Assembly (NCBI GenBank): GCA_963706315.1 | Contig: CAVPMA010000013.1 | Coordinates: forward strand, 201,187 to 265,186 | Direction of reading: 5' to 3' | Source: CALMEC01 sp963706315 | GTDB taxonomy: Bacteria > Actinomycetota > Thermoleophilia > Miltoncostaeales > Miltoncostaeaceae | Length of the DNA: 64,000 nucleotides | Shown: one piece after another, positions 30,867 through 38,094 of the stretch | Position numbering within the stretch: the first letter of the stretch is position 1 | Layout: each line of letters starts with the position of its first letter | Program-made: the position numbers and the translations under genes | Notes under the pieces: generated by a model | The model's database searches: none | The model's input: the letters and a program-made list of their open reading frames with translations, nothing else | Told to the model about the DNA's origin: nothing

Positions 30867-32459
30867 CTAGCCCGCGGTGACCTCGGCGGCGCCGCCGCCG
30901 GTAAACTGGCTGATACGGAAGATCACGAACTCGGCCGGCTTCACTGGCGAGACGCCGACTTCGATGACCACCTGGCCCGCCTCGATCACCTCCGGCGGGT
31001 TCGTCTCGGCGTCGCACTTCACGAAGAACGCCTCCTCCGGGGTGGCCCCGAACAGCGCCCCATCGCGCCACGTGCGCATGAGGAAGTTGTAGGTCGAGAT
31101 CCGAAGACGGGTCCACAGGCGGTCGTCGTTCGGCTCGAAGACGGCCCACTGGGTGCCCTCGATGATCGACTCCCCGATGTAGTTGAACAGCCGGCGGACG
31201 TTGACGTAGCGCCATTCGGGATCGCTGGAGAGCGTCCGGGCCCCCCAGACGCGGATGCCGCGGCCGGGGAACGCGCGGATGCAGTTCACCCCGACGCGGT
31301 TGAGGCCTCCCTGCTCTTCGTGCGTGACCTGGAAGCCCAGGCCGTTCGCCCCAAGCACAACTTCGTTGGCGGGTGCCTTGTGAACGCCGCGACTGCCGTC
31401 GACCCTGGCCCAGATACCGGCCACGTGGCCGCTGGGGGGCACCATGATCGGCCGGCTGGTGATGGGATCCATCACCTCGACCCACGGGTAGTACAGCGTC
31501 GCGAACTTCGAGTCGTAGCCGGCGGTGCTCATGCGCCAGTCCAAGATGTCCTGCGGGATCATCCCGGGCGGGCCGTCGAGGATCGCCATCCGGTCGCCCA
31601 TGTTCTCGCAGTGGGCGATCATCTTGCCCTGCAGATCGCGGACCTTGACGTCGTCTCCGTTGGAGCTGAGCGACCAGACGTCGGGCATGATGATCATGGT
31701 CACCTCGTCCACCGCGGCGAGGCTGCCCATGCCCTGCCGTTTGGCGACGTCACCCTCGAACTCCGCGGGGGTCACCTCCTTGGAGCCGCTGACCGACGCG
31801 CCCAGCGTGAAGCTGCCGGTGGCGGGAACCCGCTGGGCGTCGGGGAGGGAAGCGCCGGTCTCCTCGATCGCGATCAGCTTCGAGGCCGAGTTGACCTTGG
31901 TGGCGATGTGCGAGCGGCCCTTCTTGAGGGTCAGCCCCTCATGCTCCTCGCGCTCCGATCCTGCAGTGACGACGATCTTGAAGGTCGGCTCTTCGGGCGG
32001 CGGTGCCTCTTCGCCCTCCTCGCCTCCGCCACCGGCGTCCTTCGACGGCTCCTGGATCACCTCGACGGACACCGGGCCGGCGACCCCCGGCAGCGCGGTC
32101 GCCCGGTAGGCCTCGATGCCGGCGTCGGTCGACGAGGGCAGCGCGGCGGTCGGGCGCGGCGCGTCGCCGTCCCCGGACGCCACCCGGACCACCCAGCACA
32201 GGCCGCCGCCGTTCTGGAAGAAGCCATAGACGGAGTGGGCGAGGTACGCGCCTTCCATGAACGGGCCGTTGTCCGGGTTGGACGGGTCGCTGTAGGTGCG
32301 GGCGAACTCCGTCCAGTTGGATATCCGCATCGGCGTATTGGCAGGCCCCCCGGGCGCGAGACCTACGAACGCGGCAATCGAGGTTCCCACCCCCTCGATG
32401 GGCTTCGACTGCGCTGGGATCTCCTCGACGTAGACCCCTGGGGTCAGGTAAGTCGGCAT
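30867..32459 (-). CDS. contractile sheath protein (Cis2)
   Basis: 530 aa. The N-terminus YLTPGVYVEEIPAQSKPIEG and the segment GTSIAAFVGLAPGGP are diagnostic of eCIS sheath proteins. The C-terminal core (NVRRLFNYIGESIIEGTQWA, EVGVSPVKPAEFVIFRISQF) carries the strands that link neighbouring subunits. A variable outer domain at about 110-230 contains an acidic, Gly-rich stretch (DAGGGGEEGEEAPPPEEP). It is the only sheath gene in the locus. Its start lies two bases after the stop of the pseudo-receiver gene, so both are made together. A contractile sheath stores the energy that drives the tube. Confidence 0.96.
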   Translation of the reverse strand: MPTYLTPGVYVEEIPAQSKPIEGVGTSIAAFVGLAPGGPANTPMRISNWTEFARTYSDPSNPDNGPFMEGAYLAHSVYGFFQNGGGLCWVVRVASGDGDAPRPTAALPSSTDAGIEAYRATALPGVAGPVSVEVIQEPSKDAGGGGEEGEEAPPPEEPTFKIVVTAGSEREEHEGLTLKKGRSHIATKVNSASKLIAIEETGASLPDAQRVPATGSFTLGASVSGSKEVTPAEFEGDVAKRQGMGSLAAVDEVTMIIMPDVWSLSSNGDDVKVRDLQGKMIAHCENMGDRMAILDGPPGMIPQDILDWRMSTAGYDSKFATLYYPWVEVMDPITSRPIMVPPSGHVAGIWARVDGSRGVHKAPANEVVLGANGLGFQVTHEEQGGLNRVGVNCIRAFPGRGIRVWGARTLSSDPEWRYVNVRRLFNYIGESIIEGTQWAVFEPNDDRLWTRLRISTYNFLMRTWRDGALFGATPEEAFFVKCDAETNPPEVIEAGQVVIEVGVSPVKPAEFVIFRISQFTGGGAAEVTAG

Positions 32460-32460
32460 C

Positions 32461-32841
32461 TCACTCTCCCTGTCGGGCTTGTGTTGCGTGCTTGAGCTCG
32501 TTCAGCAAGGCATCCGGGGTCGCGATCGGGACCCGCCTCGATACTGGGCTTCCGGGGTCGAACACCTCCATCGCGGTTTCGTCCAACGCCCAGAGGATCA
32601 GCGTGGCGGTTGGCGCAGCCGCGCGAACCCGGTCGCCCAGGTCCTGCGTCCCTCGATCTCCGAGCCTGAGCACCACCGCGTCCGGCTCGATGCGCTCCGC
32701 GAGCGCCACGATCTCCGGGGCGGCCGACTCCTGGACGACCTCGACGCCGTCGTCCGCCAGCATCCTGCTCATGCCGATCTGGGTCATAGGCTCCAGGTCG
32801 CCGAGCAGGACGCAAGGACGCCGTGCCAGGTTCGAGGACAC
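32461..32841 (-). CDS. receiver-like domain without phosphoacceptor, in the sheath operon
   Basis: 126 aa from GTG 32841. The fold follows a CheY-like receiver: first strand VLLGDLEP, helix TQIGMSRMLADDG, third strand AVVLRL, and a later ILWALDE strand. In true receivers the third strand ends with the phosphorylated Asp; here this site is R59. One acidic pocket residue remains (D15). It has no output domain. It ends one base before the sheath ATG, so it belongs to the structural operon. It may have become a binding or assembly factor. The receiver call is moderate because the protein is short. Confidence 0.7.
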   Translation of the reverse strand: MSSNLARRPCVLLGDLEPMTQIGMSRMLADDGVEVVQESAAPEIVALAERIEPDAVVLRLGDRGTQDLGDRVRAAAPTATLILWALDETAMEVFDPGSPVSRRVPIATPDALLNELKHATQARQGE

Positions 32842-32913
32842 GGTGGTGATGCTCGCGCGCGTGGGCGTCCCCGGCCAGGGCTCCGAGGAGCAGCGTTTCG
32901 GGCAGGGCGCGAT

Positions 32914-33813
32914 TCACTTTCGGTCAGCCCGCTTCCTGGCCGGCGGCTTCGGAGCCGGGCCGATCGCGATGTCGACCAACCCGCCGGGAATCGCCACGGT
33001 CGTCTCGCCCTCCGTGCCGTCGGGCGCGCGGGCGCGAAAGTGATGCTCCCCCGCGGGGAGGCGATCCATCAAAAACCTTCCATCGCGGTCGCTGACGGCC
33101 CACGATCCGGTCCCTTCCACGAGCACCCAGGCGTTGACGATCGGCTCGCCCGATCCGGTGCGGACCGTTCCGCCGATGCGGTGCGTCTCGGTGAGGGTCG
33201 CGCGGGGCGCGTCCGGGTCGAGCATGCGGATGACCTGCGTCCGCACCTCTGGGCCGCGTTCGAGCGACGCGCCGGGCTCGCACGACAGCGTGACGCAGTA
33301 GTCGATCGACGCCTTGTACTGGCCGCCGACGGTGCTCCAGAACTCGGGTCCCCCCTCCGTCCTCGGCTGGGCGACGCGGGTGTAGAGCGGATAGCGGTCG
33401 ACCGGCTGCATCCCCAGCGTGCCCGCCAGCACGTCCTCTGGAAGCTCCGGATAGGCGTAGAGCGCAGCGAGCGCCTGCGACAGGAGGCGATGCTCGTCCT
33501 CGACCTCCCGTGTCCATGCGGTGAGCGCGTACGAGGTCTCCAGACGCAACGGCGGGCGAAGCTCGACGGGCAGGCCGTTCTCGGCGCGAGGCTCCCAGTC
33601 CATCGGCCGGTGGTCCTTCGATTCGCGCAGGTCGTACATGAAGAGGTTGACGGTCGGCACCGAGAGCGCCGCCGACCACTCCTTGCTGGGGGCCTCGAAG
33701 GCGATGTCGACCCCGTCGAATCCGTGCGCGGAGAGCTCGCGCCGCAGGAGTTGACGCAACGTCTCGTCCAGGTCGGCCAGCATCGTGTTGAGCGGGACCC
33801 GGATCGCGAGCAT
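32914..33813 (-). CDS. DUF4255/Pvc16-like tail terminator (Cis16) with carboxypeptidase-regulatory-like domain
   Basis: 299 aa from ATG 33813; ATG 33783 (MLADLDETLRQLLRREL) is an equally good start. The DUF4255 domain (1-190) shows SVPTVNLFMYDLRE, LRLETSYALTAWTREVEDE and HRLLSQALAALYAYPELP. Pvc16-type proteins cap the distal end of tube and sheath. Residues about 205-280 are an Ig-like carboxypeptidase-regulatory domain (GGTVRTGSGEPIVNAWVLVE, DRDGRFLMDRLPAGEHHF). The end is basic (PPARKRADRK). The added domain could mediate contacts at the cap. It lies between the Cys-cluster genes and the pseudo-receiver gene. Confidence 0.9.
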   Translation of the reverse strand: MLAIRVPLNTMLADLDETLRQLLRRELSAHGFDGVDIAFEAPSKEWSAALSVPTVNLFMYDLRESKDHRPMDWEPRAENGLPVELRPPLRLETSYALTAWTREVEDEHRLLSQALAALYAYPELPEDVLAGTLGMQPVDRYPLYTRVAQPRTEGGPEFWSTVGGQYKASIDYCVTLSCEPGASLERGPEVRTQVIRMLDPDAPRATLTETHRIGGTVRTGSGEPIVNAWVLVEGTGSWAVSDRDGRFLMDRLPAGEHHFRARAPDGTEGETTVAIPGGLVDIAIGPAPKPPARKRADRK

Positions 33814-33937
33814 TCACGCGCTCCTCTGCGACGGCGTCGGCATCGCGCCCTATGAGAGCATCGCGCCCCCCTCCGCGTACCTCCCTGGGCACGTCCTTCG
33901 GGGCAGACAATGGGGCAGGGGCGACTGCCCGTTCGGG

Positions 33938-34606
33938 TCAGGCGGGCCGAGGCTCCGCGTCGGGCGGCAGGTCCCCGTCGTTTGTTGCGGAGGCCTCGAC
34001 CTCCGGCCAGGACGGGCTGTCGAGGTTCGGGTTCGGGATCATGGCATCGAAGTCCACCCAGATTCGCGGATCCTCGCGGCAGTCGAACGCCCGACACGGA
34101 ATCGGGCGGTGCTCGTACACCGTGCAACGCCCGGTGCCGTGCTCGCTGTGTACGCACCACCCGTCCTCGCGCTTGGCCAGGGCGTAGGGCTGACCCGGAT
34201 CCCAGCGCAGGATGCCCTCCTTGACGTCCTCGCCCGACAGGCCGATCTGGAGGCGGCAGCACGAGGCCTTGCACGCGTGGATGCGGTTCTCGCAGTCGAT
34301 CGGGGGCGAGCCCTCGTACTCGTGCTTGCCGACCTCGAAGTCCTGGCGGATCACCGCCATCCCACGTGTCAGGAACCTTCGCCGTACCGGCTCCCGCGCC
34401 CGCTCGGTCGCGGCGTCGAGCTCCTCGCGTGTGACGACGCCCCGGTCAACGAGCAGCTCGACGAGCGCGTCAACTGTCTTCGCCGCCTCCTCCAGCTCCG
34501 TGGTGTTGGCGTTCGCCCGGTCGTGGGTGTAGATCAGCCCCCACAGGATCTCGGCCGTCGAGAGGCCCTCGTCGAGGGTGCCCTGCGGCGGTCGCGGCTC
34601 AGCCAT
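33938..34606 (-). CDS. YkgJ-type Cys-cluster protein, copy 1
   Basis: 222 aa. The core IDCENRIHACKASCCRLQIG, followed by WCVHSEHGTGRCTVYEHRPI and PCRAFDC, is the CxxxxCC...C...C cluster of the YkgJ (zinc/iron-chelating) family. The N-terminal half is helical (residues 20-80). The protein probably binds a metal or Fe-S cluster. It overlaps the start of its paralogue's stop by eight bases and is about 50% identical to it over the core. It lies in the eCIS array between the DUF4157-OmpA gene and the cap gene. I know no established eCIS role for this family. Confidence 0.85.
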   Translation of the reverse strand: MAEPRPPQGTLDEGLSTAEILWGLIYTHDRANANTTELEEAAKTVDALVELLVDRGVVTREELDAATERAREPVRRRFLTRGMAVIRQDFEVGKHEYEGSPPIDCENRIHACKASCCRLQIGLSGEDVKEGILRWDPGQPYALAKREDGWCVHSEHGTGRCTVYEHRPIPCRAFDCREDPRIWVDFDAMIPNPNLDSPSWPEVEASATNDGDLPPDAEPRPA

Positions 34607-35231
34607 CGACCTGCTGCTTCAGGCAGTCGGGCCAGTCCGGGTCGTGGAGCCGGGGGTTCGGGACCCGGCCCTCGAAGTCGAGCCAGATCCGGCTGTCGCC
34701 GCTACAGTCGAACGCCCGGCACGGGATCGGCCGGTGCTCGTACACCGTGCAGCCACAGGTCCCCTCGTCCATGTGGACGCAGTAGCCGTCGGCCGTCTTG
34801 GCGAGGGCGTAGGGGTGGAACGTGTGCCAGCGGAGGACACCCTCCTCGACGTCCTCGATCGACAGCCCGACCTGCAGCCGGCAGCACGCAGCCCGGCAGA
34901 GATGCACGCGCTGCTCGCAGTCGATCTGCGGGATGTCGGCGAACTCGTGCTTGGAGACTTTGAACTGGCGATGGATGATCACGTTGCCCTGCTCGACCAT
35001 GCGGTCCCGGACCGCCGCGGCCGCGCGCGCGCGGGCGGCCTCGACTTCGTCGCCGTCGAGCACCCCGCGCTCGACGAGGAGGCCGACCAGGCCGACGAGG
35101 CGTGCGATGAGGTCCTCGAGCTCGACCGTGTTCGCGTTCTCCCGTTCGTGCGAGTAGACGAGGCCGGCTCGAACGCCGGCCCCGGCTGTGCGGGCATGCG
35201 CACCTGCGGGTGGGTCGTCGCGCCCGGACAT
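34599..35231 (-). CDS. YkgJ-type Cys-cluster protein, copy 2
   Basis: 210 aa. It has the same order as copy 1: a helical N-terminal part (HERENANTVELEDLIARLVG), then IDCEQRVHLCRAACCRLQVG, CVHMDEGTCGCTVYEHRPIP and CRAFDC. All cluster cysteines seen in copy 1 are kept. Its ATG shares one base with the TGA of the DUF4157-OmpA gene (TGATG), so it is coupled to that gene. The neighbour upstream is itself Cys-rich, which may point to a shared metal or redox role. Tandem duplication with overlap in one operon suggests a heterodimer, but this is inference. Confidence 0.85.
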   Translation of the reverse strand: MSGRDDPPAGAHARTAGAGVRAGLVYSHERENANTVELEDLIARLVGLVGLLVERGVLDGDEVEAARARAAAAVRDRMVEQGNVIIHRQFKVSKHEFADIPQIDCEQRVHLCRAACCRLQVGLSIEDVEEGVLRWHTFHPYALAKTADGYCVHMDEGTCGCTVYEHRPIPCRAFDCSGDSRIWLDFEGRVPNPRLHDPDWPDCLKQQVDG

Positions 35232-38077
35232 CAGAACAGCGGTTCCTCCTCCTCGGACCCGACGATTCCCTGTCGGCCGGAGATGCCTTCCGCAGGTCCT
35301 CCGCCGGAACCTCCGCCCGGCCCGGTCTCGGCCGGTGCCATTCCGCGCAGGACGTCGGAGAGGATGCCCTCGAAGCCTCGGGCCGGGGCGCCGCCCCCAG
35401 CCTTTCCACTGGGGGCGCCCCCAGGCCCGCCCTGACTCGGCGCGAGCCCGCGCAGAGCCCCGAAGAGGATGTCCTCGAAGCCCCCGCCCGGCGTCCCGCC
35501 CGCCGACCCGCCGCTGCCGTCAGCCGCGATCGGCGGGCTCATGGCCGGCCCACCGCCATCGCCGCCCCCGGAGCCTCCCCCGACCAGGCCGTCCCCGCTC
35601 GTCGCGCCTGCGGCTCCAGGAATGCCGGTCCCGCTCGGCGACACGCCCGGGGGCGCGGGGGCCGCGGGGGGGGCCGCGACGGACGGCGCGGGCGCCTGGG
35701 TGGGCGAGGCCTCGCAGATGCGCGGGTCGTCGGTCGGCCCGCAGAGCGGCCCCTGGACCTGCGCCGCCTCCTCCGCCTCGATCTGGCCCGCGATGCGGAT
35801 GTCCGCCCGGCGCTCGTTGGCGTTCTCCTTGTTGTCCGGATCGGGGGCGAGGAGCTCGCCGAACGCGAACACGTCCGGCTGTGCGCTCGACCCGAGGAAG
35901 TCCTGGATCATCTGCTTCACCCTGCGGGCCCGCTTTTCGGAGAGCTCCAAGTTGAACTCGTGAGAGCCGGTCGTGCTGGCGCGGCCCGCCACGATGACCT
36001 GATTCTGTCCGAACATGACGCGGCGCTTGACCGGCGTGGGCAGCTGGGTCAGCCATGTGTGCAGCTGCGACTGCGCGGTGCCCTCGTTCTCGAAGGTGTC
36101 CTTCGCAACCTTGAAGGGCTTGAGCGTCTGGCCACAGCAGACAGGCACCGGCGGCGGCGGAGCGGGCACCCGCAGGTCGAGGTCGAACATGTGCTGGAAG
36201 ATGTGGGTCTCCGGGATCGTCTCGCCGTTCGGGCGGGTCGTGGAGATGCTGCTCTTGATCGCCGGCTGCTGGCTGACGTTGCCGCCGAGCGGGACGGGGT
36301 CCTTCGAGTGGTCGACCGGCAGCACCAGCTCGGCGGCCGTGCCGTGCGACTCCCCGCGGGGCGGCGGCCCGGTGAACCGCACCGACCGGTCCGCCTCGAC
36401 GAAGAACCCGAGCTCGAGCGTTGACCGAGCTTTCCCGGTGTCCTTGAACACCTGGGGCTGCGGCGTGGGCGGCTTGGGGGCCGCGGGGCAGCCGAAGGCG
36501 CTTCGCAGCGCGTCCTCGACCAACTGCCGCAACCCGAGGAAGCATGCAAGGGAGAGTGCCTGTCCGGCCGGCGGAGGCACGGCGTTCGCCAGGAGGCAGA
36601 GCGCGGTAGTCCCCATCGTCGTCAGTGCCTGACAGATTCCGGCCGCGCCGCCCTGCTGACCCGCTTGGCAGAGCTGGCGGACCTCAGGGGGCGTGTTCGG
36701 AGGCAGGAGGTTGCAGTTGACGCCGGGCGGCAGGACCGGGCCGCCGCCCCCTCCCCCTCCGCCTCCTCCGCCACCGCCACCGCCGCCACCGCTGGTCCGC
36801 GCCCAGGTCATGTCGACGAAGAACAGGAGCTTGCCGCTGGAGAGCGGCGTCACCTGGAACTCCTCGTGGAACGGGTTCGCGTCGAAGCTCTTGATCTGGT
36901 CGGGCTCGGTGCCGCTGCGGACGACGGCGCTGGGCGTGAACGCCACGTCCCAGCCCGGAATGGACTTGTCGGGGGTCGTCCTGCGCTGGAGCATGCGGCG
37001 GGAGAGCACCGGGGCGGCGGCGAGGGTCCGGGACCGCAGCTCCGGCGCGAGGGCAATCGTGAACGGGTCGTCGAGCCGCGCGATGGTGCGCCGTGCGACC
37101 TGCTCGGCCGAATGCTCGTGCGCGTCGGCCGGGTCGCTCACGAGGACTCCGCTCGGATGCCGCTGTCCTGCGGGCGCGGCGCCCTCCGCTTGCTGAGCAA
37201 CGTGGGCGATCTCGTGGGCGAGAAGCTGGAGGCCGCCTCGCGATCCGGGCGCGTAGCGGCCCGCCCGGAAGTAGATGTCCGAGCCGGTGGTGAATGCCTC
37301 GGCGTCGACCTCGCGAGCCAGCACATCCGACTTGCTGTCGGCGTGGATCCTGATCGCGCCGAGGTCGAGGCCCATCGCCGGCTCGAGCGTCGCCCGTGCA
37401 GACTCGTCCAGGGCAGCGCCGCGACCGAGGCTGGCGCGTATCTGCTCGTCGAGGTCGGTCCCCTGGCCGTGCTCGTGCCCGTTCTCGGCTTGCGGCACGC
37501 TGGATCCACAGGTCCCGCCGCAGGAGCAGTGGCCGTCGCCGCACGCCCGCATGAGCAGCGGCTCTCGCTCGGGCTCCGGCTCGACAGCAGTCTGGCTCGC
37601 CGCCGATCCGCACGTCCCACCACACGTGCAGTGCCCGTCGCCGCACGAACGCATCAGCAGCGGCCCGGACTCGGGCTCCGGCTCGACCGCGCCGTGGCTC
37701 GTGCCCCTACCGCACGCGCCCCCGCACGTGCAGCGCCCTTCGGCGCAGCGGTGAATCGAGATGGGCTCCGCGGGCTCGGCGCCGTGAGGGTCTGTGTCGT
37801 GCATACGACGCGCCGCGCATTGCGAGCAAGTGCAGTTACCGCCGGCGCATCGCTGAACGGATTGACGGCTCGCAGAGATCATCCGCTGGACGATGGCGTT
37901 GCCGCCCGCGCCCTGGAGCGCCCCGATGACCAGCGCGCGGCCGCCGCTGTCTGCACGCGCGATTGTCGCCAACCCGGCGCCGTCGATCTGGCCGGGTCCC
38001 CACGCGGTGGATTCGGCACTCAATCGATCCGGACGGGACCGGCGTGTGAGCGTCTCGACGGCGTCTCTGTGGCGCAA
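35231..38077 (-). CDS. DUF4157 (eCIS core) protein with Cys repeats and OmpA-like C-terminus
   Basis: 948 aa, start TTG 38077 by elimination. The putative cargo motif lies at about 52-66 (GALQGAGGNAIVQRM). Residues 77-191 hold four Cys-rich units (RCAGGNCTCSQC, RCAEGRCTCGGACG, RSCGDGHCTCGGTCG, RACGDGHCSCGGTCG) separated by Glu/Pro spacers. The DUF4157 domain follows, with HEIAH at 288-292 and FTTGSDIYFRAGRYAPGS before it; the motif implies a metal-dependent peptidase fold. After a low-complexity Gly stretch, residues about 680-800 resemble OmpA (NQVIVAGRASTTGSHEFNLE, SEKRARRVKQMIQDF), a peptidoglycan-binding fold. The C-terminus is Gly/Pro-rich. It lies between the AAA+ gene and the Cys-cluster pair. 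Role: cargo, loading factor or wall anchor. Confidence 0.85.
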   Translation of the reverse strand: MRHRDAVETLTRRSRPDRLSAESTAWGPGQIDGAGLATIARADSGGRALVIGALQGAGGNAIVQRMISASRQSVQRCAGGNCTCSQCAARRMHDTDPHGAEPAEPISIHRCAEGRCTCGGACGRGTSHGAVEPEPESGPLLMRSCGDGHCTCGGTCGSAASQTAVEPEPEREPLLMRACGDGHCSCGGTCGSSVPQAENGHEHGQGTDLDEQIRASLGRGAALDESARATLEPAMGLDLGAIRIHADSKSDVLAREVDAEAFTTGSDIYFRAGRYAPGSRGGLQLLAHEIAHVAQQAEGAAPAGQRHPSGVLVSDPADAHEHSAEQVARRTIARLDDPFTIALAPELRSRTLAAAPVLSRRMLQRRTTPDKSIPGWDVAFTPSAVVRSGTEPDQIKSFDANPFHEEFQVTPLSSGKLLFFVDMTWARTSGGGGGGGGGGGGGGGGGPVLPPGVNCNLLPPNTPPEVRQLCQAGQQGGAAGICQALTTMGTTALCLLANAVPPPAGQALSLACFLGLRQLVEDALRSAFGCPAAPKPPTPQPQVFKDTGKARSTLELGFFVEADRSVRFTGPPPRGESHGTAAELVLPVDHSKDPVPLGGNVSQQPAIKSSISTTRPNGETIPETHIFQHMFDLDLRVPAPPPPVPVCCGQTLKPFKVAKDTFENEGTAQSQLHTWLTQLPTPVKRRVMFGQNQVIVAGRASTTGSHEFNLELSEKRARRVKQMIQDFLGSSAQPDVFAFGELLAPDPDNKENANERRADIRIAGQIEAEEAAQVQGPLCGPTDDPRICEASPTQAPAPSVAAPPAAPAPPGVSPSGTGIPGAAGATSGDGLVGGGSGGGDGGGPAMSPPIAADGSGGSAGGTPGGGFEDILFGALRGLAPSQGGPGGAPSGKAGGGAPARGFEGILSDVLRGMAPAETGPGGGSGGGPAEGISGRQGIVGSEEEEPLF

Positions 38078-38094
38078 CGGAAGCTTCCCGTGCC

